The notes beneath the pieces are model-generated. The model worked only from the letters and a program-made list of their open reading frames with translations, searched no databases and was not told the DNA's origin. DNA of 64,000 bases from Corynebacterium falsenii. GTDB lineage: Bacteria > Actinomycetota > Actinomycetes > Mycobacteriales > Mycobacteriaceae. The position numbers and the translations under genes were made by a program. Within the stretch, counting starts at the first letter, position 1, and every line of letters starts with the position of its first letter. Shown one piece after another: positions 1 through 9,284 of the stretch. Where the stretch lies: contig JVKJ01000005.1 of assembly GCA_001054945.1 (NCBI GenBank), positions 372,001 to 436,000 of the forward strand. The letters are read 5' to 3'.

Positions 1-851
1 ACCGTATCGAATTCGGCGCCGTCGTCCGTGGCAAGGGAATCCCAATATTCAACGGCATCATCCCACTCCTCTCCTTGTGGTGCGTGCTCGCGCCCCTTGA
101 GGTAGTCGTAGGTCGTTTGATCCGGTGCGATCATGCCCGCTCGAGCTCCCGCTTCGATCGACATGTTGCACATGGTCATACGTGCTTCCATGGACAGCTT
201 TCGCACGGCCTCGCCACGGTATTCAATGATGTGTCCTTGGCCACCGCCGGTTCCGATCTTGGCAATGATCGCCAGGATCAAGTCTTTGGAAGTCACCCCC
301 GGCTGGAGTTCACCGGAGACTTCCACCGCCATTGTCTTGAAAGGCTTCAGTGGCAGCGTCTGCGTGGCCATAACATGCTCTACCTCAGACGTTCCGATAC
401 CCATGGCGATGGAACCGAAGGCACCGTGAGTGGAGGTGTGAGAATCTCCACAGACCACCGTCATGCCCGGCTGGGTTAAGCCCAGCTGTGGCCCCACGGT
501 GTGAACGATGCCCTGCTCAATATCCCCCATCGAATGCAGCCGGATACCGAACTCCTTGGCATTATCACGCAGGGTGGAAACCTGCAGTCGCGAGGTTTCA
601 TCCTTAATATCCAACAGGTTTCCGCTCTTTACACCCACAGTCGGTACATTGTGATCCTCAGTGGCAATGGTTAGATCGGGGCGACGCACGCGCCGGCCCG
701 CCTGGCGGAGGCCGTCGAACGCCTGCGGGGAGGTCACCTCGTGGACCAGGTGGAGGTCAATGTACAGCAAATCTGGGTTGCCATCCTGACCTGGAGTGAC
801 AACATGGTCCTGCCATACTTTTTCGGCCAGGGTCTTAGGTGAGTTCGTCAC
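1..851 (-). CDS. leuC: 3-isopropylmalate dehydratase large subunit, N-terminal part
   Basis: LeuC pairs with LeuD to isomerise 2-isopropylmalate to 3-isopropylmalate in leucine synthesis. The 283 visible residues begin [16 protein letters not shown] and contain the aconitase-family motif [12 protein letters not shown] at about residues 135-146. The gene runs off the left edge; the cysteines that hold the 4Fe-4S cluster lie in the missing C-terminal part. The start is GTG at 851-849, preceded by the strong ribosome site AAGGAGG; the overlapping upstream GTG is followed at once by a stop. It is divergent from ltbR, whose product controls leuCD in C. glutamicum. Function is clear from family similarity. 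Confidence 0.96.
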   Translation of the reverse strand, partial: MTNSPKTLAEKVWQDHVVTPGQDGNPDLLYIDLHLVHEVTSPQAFDGLRQAGRRVRRPDLTIATEDHNVPTVGVKSGNLLDIKDETSRLQVSTLRDNAKEFGIRLHSMGDIEQGIVHTVGPQLGLTQPGMTVVCGDSHTSTHGAFGSIAMGIGTSEVEHVMATQTLPLKPFKTMAVEVSGELQPGVTSKDLILAIIAKIGTGGGQGHIIEYRGEAVRKLSMEARMTMCNMSIEAGARAGMIAPDQTTYDYLKGREHAPQGEEWDDAVEYWDSLATDDGAEFDT

Positions 852-888
852 ACTCTCCTCCTTCACTGCGATTCCAAAGAGTGGAATG

Positions 889-929
889 TATAGTACCAAA
901 CCATGGGACAAGAAGTAGAGGTACCAAAC
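889..929 (+). promoter_or_regulatory. ltbR promoter with direct repeats
   Basis: A -10-like box TATAGT at 889-894 lies eight bases before the ltbR ATG, so the transcript is probably leaderless. The nonamer GTACCAAAC occurs twice in the same orientation, at 893-901 and 921-929, with a 28-base period. One copy overlaps the likely transcription start and the other is inside the coding sequence. A repeated site between leuC and an IclR-type regulator suggests an autoregulatory or leuC operator. This is inference; no binding data are available here. Confidence 0.45.
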
Positions 930-1628
930 ACGAGTGGCATTCAAGTCCTGGATCGAGCCATTTTCATCCTGGCGGTCATCGCCAAAGAACCCCGCAGCCT
1001 GTCGCAGCTGTGCGAAGAAACTGGACTGCCGCGAGCCACGGCACACCGCATTAGTGTCGCCTTGGAGAAGCACCGACTGATTGAGCGCCAAGAAGACGGA
1101 CACTGGGTCGCCGGGCCCGCTCTGGCGGAACTCGCCCCGCGGACCGATCGCAAGTTGGAAGATACGGCCGCCAACCTCCTCCCCGACCTCATGCACACCG
1201 TTGGGGAATCTGTGCAGGTCTACCGGCTGTCCGGGAGGGAGCGCATTTGCATTGCCAATGCCGAGCCCGCGAGCGGCCTGCGGGACACCGTGCCGGTGGG
1301 CACACGAATGACCCTCGCTGCCGGGAGTGCCGCCAAGGTTTTGATGGCCTACGCTTCCCCCGGCCTGCAAGAGGAGGTGCTCAAGAGTGCCGCCTTCACG
1401 GTCGCTGACCTTGAAGAGATCAAGGAAACTGGCATCGCGGAATCGGTGGCGGAGCGAGATGCCAGCCTGGCGTCCGCAACCGTCCCCATCTTCGACCCCA
1501 ACGGTGCCATGATTGCGGCGCTATCCACCTCCGGGCCTGTGGATCGAATGAGCCCGAGCCCCACCGAAAAATTCGGAGACGCGCTGCGAGCGACGGCTGA
1601 GAAATTCACGCAAAACCTGAAATTCTGA
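903..1628 (+). CDS. ltbR: IclR-family regulator of leucine/tryptophan biosynthesis (LtbR-like)
   Basis: This 241-residue protein has an N-terminal winged helix-turn-helix (about residues 10-70, with [19 protein letters not shown] as the recognition region) and a C-terminal IclR effector-binding domain (about 75-240). Its divergent position next to leuC matches LtbR of C. glutamicum, a repressor of leuCD and trp genes. The ATG at 903 was chosen because a -10 box sits just upstream and residues [14 protein letters not shown] lead directly into the helix-turn-helix; there is no ribosome site, consistent with leaderless initiation. Family assignment is firm, and the orthology rests mainly on context. 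Confidence 0.9.
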   Translation: MGQEVEVPNTSGIQVLDRAIFILAVIAKEPRSLSQLCEETGLPRATAHRISVALEKHRLIERQEDGHWVAGPALAELAPRTDRKLEDTAANLLPDLMHTVGESVQVYRLSGRERICIANAEPASGLRDTVPVGTRMTLAAGSAAKVLMAYASPGLQEEVLKSAAFTVADLEEIKETGIAESVAERDASLASATVPIFDPNGAMIAALSTSGPVDRMSPSPTEKFGDALRATAEKFTQNLKF

Positions 1629-1649
1629 TTATTTAATTTCCGAGGCAGG

Positions 1650-1666
1650 GGTGCATAATGTGCACC
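1650..1666. promoter_or_regulatory. palindrome upstream of the OPT transporter gene
   Basis: GGTGCA and TGCACC form a perfect 6-bp inverted repeat around TAATG, 52 bases before the transporter ATG and 21 bases after the ltbR stop. The centre reads CATAAT, a usable -10 box, so a protein bound to the palindrome would block that promoter. It could instead be a short hairpin ending ltbR transcription, but no T run follows. Confidence 0.35.
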
Positions 1667-1718
1667 ATAGTCTTTACCTCATTGTGTCCTGCGACACGAT
1701 CGCTAGAAAGTTTGTCTT

Positions 1719-3689
1719 ATGACGAGCCCAACCTCGGGAACTAAACCAATCAGGGAGCTCACCCTTCGCGCCATTATCCTCGGCGGAATCATCACCCTGG
1801 TTTTCACGGCCGCCAATGTTTATTTGGGTTTGAAAGTCGGCCTCACTTTTGCCACCTCCATTCCAGCAGCCGTCATTTCCATGGCGATTCTGCGGCGATT
1901 CTCCCACCACACCATCGTTGAAAATAACGTGGTGCAGACCATTGCCTCGGCGGCGGGCACGCTGTCCGCCATCATTTTCGTCCTGCCGGGCCTGGTCATG
2001 ATCGGCTGGTGGAGCGGATTTCCTTACTGGACCACCGCTGCCCTGTGCGCGGTCGGCGGAATCTTGGGTGTGACCTACTCCGTCCCACTGCGCCGCGCCC
2101 TGGTCACCGGATCCGACCTCCCCTTCCCAGAGGGCGTGGCAGCTGCCGAAGTGCTCAAAGTCGGTGACGAGCAGGGGTCGGACGAGGAGAACAAGCTGGG
2201 CCTGCGGACCATCGTGTGGGGTTCGGTCGCCTCAGCTGGCATGGCAATCCTGACCGCTATCAAGGTCGTCGCCGGAGAAGTGGCCACCGTGTTCCGCGTC
2301 GGAGCCGGCGGCACCATGATCAGCGGAAGCATGTCACTGGCCCTCATCGGCGTGGGCCACCTGGTGGGAATGTCCGTGGGCATTGCCATGATCGTAGGGC
2401 TGATCATTTCCTATGGTGTGCTCTTGCCCATGAAGTCCGCGGGGAACATCCCCGGGGGCGCTGACCTCGAAGAGACGATCTCTGGGATTTTCTCCCACGA
2501 CGTGCGCTTCATTGGCGCCGGGGCCATGGCCATCGCCGCCGTGTGGACGCTACTGAAGATCATCGGTCCCGTCGTGCGCGGCATCAAGGAATCCCTAGCC
2601 GCTGGTCGGCATCGCAAGGCCGGCGAGGCCATTGATATCTCCGAACGAGACATCCCGTTCCCCGTGGTCGTCGGCGTGACCCTCGCTTCCATGCTCCCCA
2701 TCGGTGTCCTGCTGTGGTTGTTCGTGAAGGACACGGACATTACCCACCACATGCCCACCCTGATCGCCATCAGCATCGTCTATGTCCTGCTCGTGGGCTT
2801 GGTCGTAGCCTCCATCACCGGGTACATGGCGGGTCTGATTGGAGCCTCCAATTCCCCAGTTTCAGGTGTGGGCATCATCGTGGTCCTCACCGCAGCCCTC
2901 CTGATCAAGCTGGCCGTCAATGGCGATTCCGGCAGCAATCCCACCGCCTTGGTGGCCTATACGCTGTTCACGGCGGCGGTGGTATTCGGTATCGCGACGA
3001 TCTCGAACGATAATCTTCAGGACCTGAAGACCGGCCAAAAGGTTGGCGCGACCCCGTGGAAGCAGCAAGTCGCCTTGATCATTGGCGTGCTCTTCGGCGC
3101 AGCGATCATTCCCCCGGTTCTGCAACTCATGATGAATGGGTTCGGATTCGCGGGCATGCCGGGCGCCGGACCGGAGGCCCTCGCAGCTCCTCAGGCCGCC
3201 TTGATGTCCAGCGTGTCTCAGGGCATCTTTGGTAATTCGCTGGATTGGGGCCTGATTGGGCTGGGCGCTGCGATCGGTGCCGTGGTCATCGTGATCAACG
3301 AAGTACTTCAAGTAGCTACCAAGAAGAAGTACAGCCTGCCCCCGCTGGCCGTGGGCATGGGCATGTACCTTCCGATCGCCCTCACCTTGGTGATCCCCAT
3401 TGGTGCCCTGCTGGGCATGATCTACAACAAATGGGCCGACCGACAGGCGAAGCCAGAGCTCTCCCGTCGCTTGGGCGTGCTGCTGGCCACAGGTTTGATC
3501 GTGGGTGAATCTCTGTTCGGCGTGGTCAATGCCGGCCTCATTGGCGCTCTCGGTGATGGCGACGCCCTGGCTCTGGTGCCGGAATCCTTCGCTCCCGTTG
3601 CGCAGTGGCTCGGGATCATCCTCTTCGCCGTGACGATCCTGGGCATCTACCGATGGCTGCAGAAGTTAATTGAGAAAAACGCTCGCTAA
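1719..3689 (+). CDS. OPT-family oligopeptide transporter
   Basis: A 656-residue, very hydrophobic protein with roughly 14-16 predicted membrane segments. It opens with TSGTKPIRELTLRAIILGGI and the segment FTAANVYLGLKVGLTFATSI, a pattern typical of the oligopeptide transporter (OPT) superfamily, whose members import peptides or metal chelates by proton coupling. The substrate cannot be read from the sequence. The ATG at 1719 follows a weak AGAAAG ribosome site. The stop codon overlaps the next start (TAATG), so the transporter and the esterase are probably translationally coupled. Confidence 0.87.
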   Translation: MTSPTSGTKPIRELTLRAIILGGIITLVFTAANVYLGLKVGLTFATSIPAAVISMAILRRFSHHTIVENNVVQTIASAAGTLSAIIFVLPGLVMIGWWSGFPYWTTAALCAVGGILGVTYSVPLRRALVTGSDLPFPEGVAAAEVLKVGDEQGSDEENKLGLRTIVWGSVASAGMAILTAIKVVAGEVATVFRVGAGGTMISGSMSLALIGVGHLVGMSVGIAMIVGLIISYGVLLPMKSAGNIPGGADLEETISGIFSHDVRFIGAGAMAIAAVWTLLKIIGPVVRGIKESLAAGRHRKAGEAIDISERDIPFPVVVGVTLASMLPIGVLLWLFVKDTDITHHMPTLIAISIVYVLLVGLVVASITGYMAGLIGASNSPVSGVGIIVVLTAALLIKLAVNGDSGSNPTALVAYTLFTAAVVFGIATISNDNLQDLKTGQKVGATPWKQQVALIIGVLFGAAIIPPVLQLMMNGFGFAGMPGAGPEALAAPQAALMSSVSQGIFGNSLDWGLIGLGAAIGAVVIVINEVLQVATKKKYSLPPLAVGMGMYLPIALTLVIPIGALLGMIYNKWADRQAKPELSRRLGVLLATGLIVGESLFGVVNAGLIGALGDGDALALVPESFAPVAQWLGIILFAVTILGIYRWLQKLIEKNAR

Positions 3690-4963
3690 TGCCGAACATC
3701 AGCTTTATCAGCAGCACTTTCATGGCCGTCTTGTGGGTAGTTGGGGCCGCAATCGTCCTGATCCTGGCCCTCGCTCAACCTCGGGCGCGCCGCTGGCGAA
3801 CCGTCGTCATCGGAGTAATACTCACCGTGATCTTGGCTGCGACCGCGCTGGGAGTGGCGGTCTGGGGGCTGCATATCTCCATGCGCGAAATTCCGTTGGC
3901 CATTGTCGTGGCGTGCTCGCTCACCATTCTGAGCGTGCTCCTTGGCACCAGCGCGGTCATTTCGAATTTCCGGAGAGTCTGGGTCATCCTGCCACTGTGC
4001 GTGTCCGTGGTCGTCTCGCTCCTGGTGGCCAACGGAGTGTTTGGTCTGTACCCCAACTCGAACTCAATCGACCCGCCGGAAACCTACCGCTATGTGGTGG
4101 ATACGAAGCTCCCGGAGCCGAAGGACCCCACTCCGCTCAGCGAGTGGAAGACCAGAAACTTCCCCACCCGGTTTGGTTCCATGTCCACGATCAGCGTGCC
4201 CAACGCGGCGTCCTCCTTTAAAGCTCGGCCCTCCCAGATCTACCTGCCACCTGCCTACTACCAGACTCCCACGCCCCAGCTCCCCGTGCTGGTGCTAATG
4301 GCCGGGACCCCGGGAAGCCCCACGGATTGGTTCGACCGAGGGCGCGCGCTGCAGGCTGTGGATGAATACCAGCGGACCCACCGAGGCATCGCCCCAATCA
4401 TCTTGTCTGTCGATGCCACTGGCAGTCAGTTCGGAAATCCCCTGTGCGTAGATTCACCGCTGGGTAACGTGCAGACCTACCTCACGGAGGACGTGCCCGC
4501 GTGGCTGGAGGACCGATTCGCGGCCACGCCAGACCACTCGCAGTGGACCATTGGGGGTCTGTCCTACGGCGGGACGTGTGCCTTCCAAATGGCCACGCAA
4601 CGCCCGGATGTGTACAGCAATTTCCTGGACTTCTCCGGCGAGCGGACCCTCAACGATGGCAACACCCACGCAACTACCGTAACGACGTACTTCGGCGGTT
4701 CGGAGGAGCGCTTCAAGCACGCGAACCCGGAGGACGTCCTCGCGCACCGACGTTTCCCAGACACTCACGGTCTCTTTGTGAGCGGGGAAAAGGACGCCAC
4801 CTCCATGACGCAGTTGCCGCCTCTGAATGATCGTGCTCAGAAGGCCGGCATGAAGACGAGCTTCCTCACTATCCCGTATTCCGGTCACGATTACACCACG
4901 TGGGCGGAGGCCTTCAACCGTTCCTTCCCCTCTGTGATCACGTGGTCGGGGCTGCCCCACTAA
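3689..4963 (+). CDS. membrane-anchored alpha/beta-hydrolase, putative esterase
   Basis: A 424-residue protein with four N-terminal hydrophobic helices (about residues 8-30, 38-60, 68-92 and 97-120) followed by an extracytoplasmic esterase-D / antigen-85-like alpha/beta-hydrolase domain. The nucleophile elbow GGLSYGG places the serine near residue 292, and GHDYTTW near residue 400 supplies the likely catalytic histidine. The family includes mycolyltransferases and other acyl-ester hydrolases of the corynebacterial envelope, but the four-helix anchor is unlike classical secreted Cmt proteins. It overlaps the OPT gene by one base and is convergent with lysX. Substrate unknown. Confidence 0.82.
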   Translation: MPNISFISSTFMAVLWVVGAAIVLILALAQPRARRWRTVVIGVILTVILAATALGVAVWGLHISMREIPLAIVVACSLTILSVLLGTSAVISNFRRVWVILPLCVSVVVSLLVANGVFGLYPNSNSIDPPETYRYVVDTKLPEPKDPTPLSEWKTRNFPTRFGSMSTISVPNAASSFKARPSQIYLPPAYYQTPTPQLPVLVLMAGTPGSPTDWFDRGRALQAVDEYQRTHRGIAPIILSVDATGSQFGNPLCVDSPLGNVQTYLTEDVPAWLEDRFAATPDHSQWTIGGLSYGGTCAFQMATQRPDVYSNFLDFSGERTLNDGNTHATTVTTYFGGSEERFKHANPEDVLAHRRFPDTHGLFVSGEKDATSMTQLPPLNDRAQKAGMKTSFLTIPYSGHDYTTWAEAFNRSFPSVITWSGLPH

Positions 4964-4982
4964 CTCGAGGGGCACCCCGCGG

Positions 4983-7900
4983 CTAGCGCACGATCGGGAA
5001 AGCCAGGTTGTCGCGAATGCTTCCCCCGCCGATCAACATGATGATCCGGTCGAGCCCCAGCCCGATCCCGCCGGTCGGGGGCATGCCAAATTCGAGCGCC
5101 CGCAGGAAGTCCTCGTCGACCTCCATCGCCTCGGCGTCACCCCCAGCTGCCAGAAGTGACTGTTCTTCCAGTCGAGCGCGCTGTTCCAACGGATTCGTGA
5201 GCTCCGAATACGCGGTCCCCAGCTCCATGCCGAAGGCCACGAGATCCCACCGCTGGCACACGCGCGGATCATCCACCCGCGGTCGGGTAAGCGGGGACAC
5301 GCTCGCAGGGAAGTCGATGTAGAACGTCGGGAGGACCGTCTTTTCCTCCACTAATTCCCCGTAGAGCTCTTCCAAGGTCTTGCCCGCATCCCAGGTGGGG
5401 TTGACGTGTACCTCGTGCTCACGTGCGATCCGCTGCAGCTCTTCACGTGGCGTATCTGGTGTCACGGTTTCCCCCGCTGCCTCGGATACCGCCGTGTACA
5501 CGCTCTTGACTTGCCAGGCACCGTCCAAGCTGATCAGCTCTCCTGTGGCCGGGTCCGTGATCGCGGGGCGGCCATGCACATCGGTGGCGGCCTCGGTAAT
5601 GACCTGGATCGCCAAATCCATCATCGTTCGGTAGTTCCCGTGAGCCTCGTAGGCTTCTAGCACCGTGAACTCCGGATTGTGCTTATTAGATGCACCCTCG
5701 TTGCGGAAGTTCCGCCCGATCTCGAAAATCCGGTCCGCGCCTCCACACATCAGCCGCTTGAGGTATAGCTCCGGCGCGATGCGCAGGTAGAGGTCCATGT
5801 CATAGGCGTTAATGTGCGTGGTGAACGGTCGCGCGTTCGCTCCGCCGTGGACGGACTGGAGGATGGGCGTTTCCACCTCCATGTAGCCACGGTTACGAAG
5901 CACACTCCGGCAGGCCAGCAGCACGGCAGACCGTACGCGAAGAGCCTTGTTGACCTGGGGGTTCACCGTCATGTCAAGGTGTCGGTCACGCAGTCGAACT
6001 TCTGGGTTCTCCAGTTTGGTCGGCAGCGGATGCAGGGACTTCGCCTCGAGCTCCAGGGAATCGGCGATGAGGGACGGGTGTCCGGTGCGGGAGGCGCCCG
6101 CGCGCCCGCTGACCCGGATCAGGTCCGCCAGGTCGATATTTTTCCAGACGCCACCGTCTCCCATATTGCTGCTTTCCAACACCACCTGGCAACGCCCGCT
6201 GTGGTCTTGCACCTCGAGGAAGGTGACGCCGCCGAAGCGGCGCCGGGCGACGACGCGCCCGGCGATGCTGGTCTCCTCGCCGCTCGGCAGTTGCGGAACG
6301 CTCGCGCAGGTGCCTGTGGGCGCGACTGCTTCTGGCCAGGGGTCGATCCCCTCGGACAGGAATTTCTCCGCGCGGTCGCGCCGTACCGCCACCTGCTCGG
6401 ACACGGGCCGGCGCCGTTGCGTGCCATGCGCGATGTCATCCTGCCACTCCGGCACCTGCTGCAGGGCAGCTCGCGAGCCGGGGGTGTCCGCTTCCCTGCC
6501 GTACTTGCCAGCCGGATCACCGCGGAAAAAGGCCGGCAGGAACCCTTCGGCCATGCCCGAGCCGATGCTGGTCCGAAGCAGCGAGCTCGATTCTGCGTAG
6601 CAGAGGTAGCGGGGGTACCACTCCGGGTTGTACTTCACGTTGGAGCGGTACAGGGCTTCCATCTGCCACCAGCGAGAGAAGAACACCAAGATCTTGCGGG
6701 TGAGCGTGGTCACCGGTCCCGCGTCGATCTTGGACTCGGTGGCGAAAATCTGGCGGAACACGGCGAAGTTCAGCGAGATCCTGGAAATGCCCAGAGACTC
6801 GTTGGTGCACAGCTCCGCGACCATCGCCTCAATCGTGCCATTGGGAGACGAAGGCGAACGCCGCATTAAGTCCAAGGAGACACCGCTCGGCCCCCAGGGG
6901 ACGAAGGACAATTCGGCCACGACATCGCCGTCGATGAGCGCCTCGACCAGCAGGCAATCGCCGTCGCGGGGATCGCCGAGGCGGGACAGCGCCATGGAAA
7001 ATCCACGCTCGTCGGCTGTGTCGCGCCACCGGTCGGCGCGTTCCTCCACCTGCTGCATTTCTTCAGCAGTGAGCTCGGAGTGCCGGCGAACTCGGAAGGT
7101 CATGCCTTCGCGCCGAACGTGATTGACGGATTGGCGGACACCGCGGAGCTCCGGGTCGGACAGCCGGAAACGGTCGGAGTGCAGCACGGCCTCGTCGCCC
7201 AGGCGCAGCACGGACATGCCGTTTTTCTTCAAGATGCGAGCGCCTCGTTCGGATGCTCCCATGCAGGCTGGCGTCCACCCATAGCGCCGGGAACGCGACA
7301 ACCACTCCTGCACCGCGGCATCCCAGGACTCGGGATCTCCGATGGGGTCTCCGGAGGCCAGCGACACCCCGGAGAACACGGCGTACGTCACGGCGGCGCG
7401 ACCATCGGGGGAATACACAACCGACTTATCCCGGCGAGTGGCGAAGTACGCCAGGGAATCGTCCTTGTTGAAGCGGGCGATCATGGTGCGGATGATCCCC
7501 TCGTCGGTCTCGCTGATCACATCCGCGCGCGCCTGCGAGCGCAGCAGTGTCCATGCGGCGGCGATGATCACGCAGGCGGAGAGGGCAGAGATGACAAAGG
7601 CGACCCAACGCACTCCGTGGCCGTTGTACTGGCTCGGATCAACCAGGGACAGGGTCACCGCGTGGTTCAGCACCCACTTGTACCGGTCGGCCCCGATGAG
7701 TGTCCCGGGATAGGACGTGGTCAGGGCGCAGCCGATGGCGAACACGACAATGGATCCCAGCGCCCACACGGCGATGGCCTGGCGGAAGGAGCCGGGGCGA
7801 GTGCGGGCGTTAAATGCCGGGCGGGTGAAGAGGAAGAGAACGAGTGCAATGGCCTGGACGACAGCCCCAGCTCGAACCAATACCGCGGTGCGGGTATCGA

Positions 7901-8276
7901 GTTCGAAGGATTCCGGAAGCACCAGGAGGATGACGTTCACGACGTTGATCGTCACCAGGACGACCACGGCGATCCCCCAGCCCATTCGCTTGCCGGCCAG
8001 AAGTGCCCCTCCCAGCAGGAACATCGCAACGGTCCACGCGATCGAGGAGCCCGGAAGCGGGAGGAACACGTTGTCCATGAAGTGGCGGAACACGCGCAGC
8101 TCCCGGCTCAGCGGGGCGGAAACGATCATCAGCAAGCCCAGGATGGCGTAAGCGCACACGCCCGTACCGACGAGGCGGGGGAAGAATCGTGTGTTTTGCA
8201 GCTTATGACGCACGCGGGTGCTTCCTGTCGGCTTGTCTGAAGATCGAGATTCGGCGCGTCTGGAAATAATGTTCAC
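4983..8276 (-). CDS. lysX: bifunctional lysylphosphatidylglycerol synthase / lysyl-tRNA synthetase LysX
   Basis: LysX charges tRNA-Lys and transfers lysine to phosphatidylglycerol, reducing the negative charge of the membrane and helping resist cationic peptides. Hydrophobic helices (about residues 25-250) lead into a DUF2156 lysyltransferase domain (FATRRDKSVVYSPDGRA, SLDLMRRSPSSPNGTIEAMV), an OB fold and a class II LysRS core with motif 2 FEIGRNFRNEGAS and motif 3 GIGLGLDRIIML. The layout matches mycobacterial LysX. The reading frame stays open well into chdC, but that part has no homology. GTG at 8276 gives 1097 residues; GTG at 8213 gives 1076. The choice is uncertain, since neither has a strong ribosome site. 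It is divergent from chdC. Confidence 0.93.
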   Translation of the reverse strand: MNIISRRAESRSSDKPTGSTRVRHKLQNTRFFPRLVGTGVCAYAILGLLMIVSAPLSRELRVFRHFMDNVFLPLPGSSIAWTVAMFLLGGALLAGKRMGWGIAVVVLVTINVVNVILLVLPESFELDTRTAVLVRAGAVVQAIALVLFLFTRPAFNARTRPGSFRQAIAVWALGSIVVFAIGCALTTSYPGTLIGADRYKWVLNHAVTLSLVDPSQYNGHGVRWVAFVISALSACVIIAAAWTLLRSQARADVISETDEGIIRTMIARFNKDDSLAYFATRRDKSVVYSPDGRAAVTYAVFSGVSLASGDPIGDPESWDAAVQEWLSRSRRYGWTPACMGASERGARILKKNGMSVLRLGDEAVLHSDRFRLSDPELRGVRQSVNHVRREGMTFRVRRHSELTAEEMQQVEERADRWRDTADERGFSMALSRLGDPRDGDCLLVEALIDGDVVAELSFVPWGPSGVSLDLMRRSPSSPNGTIEAMVAELCTNESLGISRISLNFAVFRQIFATESKIDAGPVTTLTRKILVFFSRWWQMEALYRSNVKYNPEWYPRYLCYAESSSLLRTSIGSGMAEGFLPAFFRGDPAGKYGREADTPGSRAALQQVPEWQDDIAHGTQRRRPVSEQVAVRRDRAEKFLSEGIDPWPEAVAPTGTCASVPQLPSGEETSIAGRVVARRRFGGVTFLEVQDHSGRCQVVLESSNMGDGGVWKNIDLADLIRVSGRAGASRTGHPSLIADSLELEAKSLHPLPTKLENPEVRLRDRHLDMTVNPQVNKALRVRSAVLLACRSVLRNRGYMEVETPILQSVHGGANARPFTTHINAYDMDLYLRIAPELYLKRLMCGGADRIFEIGRNFRNEGASNKHNPEFTVLEAYEAHGNYRTMMDLAIQVITEAATDVHGRPAITDPATGELISLDGAWQVKSVYTAVSEAAGETVTPDTPREELQRIAREHEVHVNPTWDAGKTLEELYGELVEEKTVLPTFYIDFPASVSPLTRPRVDDPRVCQRWDLVAFGMELGTAYSELTNPLEQRARLEEQSLLAAGGDAEAMEVDEDFLRALEFGMPPTGGIGLGLDRIIMLIGGGSIRDNLAFPIVR

Positions 8277-8363
8277 CCTGCAATGTTTAGCAACCTTTGC
8301 CGGCGTTTCGAAAGTGCGCAACGTCACTCTGGCGTGTTTGAGCGGGGGAAGTAGAGTCAGGGT

Positions 8364-9080
8364 ATGGCTAAGAATATCGACTTCGAGAAGCTGAACAGCA
8401 CCCTGGTGTACGCGATGTGGTCCTCTTTCAAGATCGACGGCACGAAGTTGCCTGAGGATCGCGGGGCTGTGGCTGAGGATTTCCAGGCGTTCTTGGACGG
8501 CTACAAGAGTGACTCCACAGAGGGTTCCTTGACCGTCCGCGGGGTGTATGACGTTTCCGGGCTGCGCCCGGAGGCGGACATCATGTTCTGGATCCATGGG
8601 TCCGACCTGGCGGAGCTGCAGGCGTTCTACCGTGCCTTCCAGCGCAAGACTCAGTTGGGAAGAGCGGCGACGGTGGATCGCTCCAACGTGGCCCTCCACC
8701 GGCCCGCGGAGTTCAACAAGTCCCACGTGCCGGACTTCCTGATCAACCCAGAGCCGAAGCGGTGGATCTGCCTGTACCCTTTCGTTCGGACGCCGGATTG
8801 GTACCTCATGGATGACCAGGAGCGCCGGCGCATGCTGGTGGAACACGGTAAGGAGGCGCGGGCCTTCAATATGGTGCGTGCAAACACCATCCCTGCTTTC
8901 GGCTTAGGCGATTACGAGTGGATGCTGGCCTTCGAGTCTCCCACGATGGAGGACGTGGTCGACCTGATGTGGAAGATGCGCTATACGGATGCGCGCAATC
9001 ACGTGTCTGAGGAGACTCCGTTCTACTCCGGCCAGCTGATCACTGACCAGCTTCCGGAGTACATCGAGTCGCTGCCCTAG
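8364..9080 (+). CDS. chdC: coproheme decarboxylase (actinobacterial HemQ)
   Basis: ChdC oxidatively decarboxylates coproheme III to heme b, the last step of the coproporphyrin-dependent heme route used by Gram-positive bacteria. The 238-residue protein has the chlorite-dismutase-like fold. Tyr138 (in LYPFVRTPDW), His121 (in KSHVPDF) and His161 (in VEHGKEA) line up, with a constant offset of three, with the catalytic tyrosine, distal histidine and proximal heme-ligand histidine of the C. diphtheriae enzyme. A -10-like TAGAGT at 8352-8357 ends seven bases before the ATG, suggesting a leaderless transcript. No other heme genes are in the window. Confidence 0.93.
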   Translation: MAKNIDFEKLNSTLVYAMWSSFKIDGTKLPEDRGAVAEDFQAFLDGYKSDSTEGSLTVRGVYDVSGLRPEADIMFWIHGSDLAELQAFYRAFQRKTQLGRAATVDRSNVALHRPAEFNKSHVPDFLINPEPKRWICLYPFVRTPDWYLMDDQERRRMLVEHGKEARAFNMVRANTIPAFGLGDYEWMLAFESPTMEDVVDLMWKMRYTDARNHVSEETPFYSGQLITDQLPEYIESLP

Positions 9081-9105
9081 CGGTCTTCTTTCTCCATATG
9101 CAGAA

Positions 9106-9133
9106 GCCGCGCTGGCGAATGAACCAGCGCGGC
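9106..9133 (-). terminator. terminator of the first tRNA-Glu gene
   Basis: GCCGCGCTGG and CCAGCGCGGC form a perfect 10-bp stem with an 8-base loop. On the minus strand it begins eight bases after the tRNA-Glu 3' end and is followed by TTCTGC, so it fits a weak intrinsic terminator. It also lies downstream of chdC and could act in both directions. Confidence 0.65.
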
Positions 9134-9140
9134 AGAAGAG

Positions 9141-9213
9141 TACCCCGTACGGGATTTGAACCCGTGTTACCGGCGTGAGAGGCCGGCGTCCTAGGCCGCT
9201 AGACGAACGGGGC
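9141..9213 (-). tRNA. tRNA-Glu (CUC)
   Basis: A 73-nt cloverleaf reading GCCCCGTTCGTCTAGCGG at the 5' end on the minus strand, with anticodon loop CTCTCAC (anticodon CUC), T arm GGTTCAAAT and discriminator A. The acceptor stem begins with a G-U pair at 1-72. CCA is not encoded. The sequence is identical to the copy at 9913-9985, but this copy stands alone with its own downstream hairpin. Confidence 0.95.
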
Positions 9214-9284
9214 CGTGAACGAGAAGAAACTCTACCCTGACCCCCTCCCGCCACCTAATCCGCTGGTCAGAGACCTGACGACGT

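Noticed and set aside
5814..6869. 351-codon open frame on the plus strand
   Set aside because: It lies entirely antisense within lysX, has no domain or ribosome site, and reflects the GC-rich codon pattern of the true gene.
8277..8846. Extension of the lysX frame into chdC
   Set aside because: The extra 190 codons are antisense to chdC, show no similarity to LysX proteins, and would delete the divergent promoter region.
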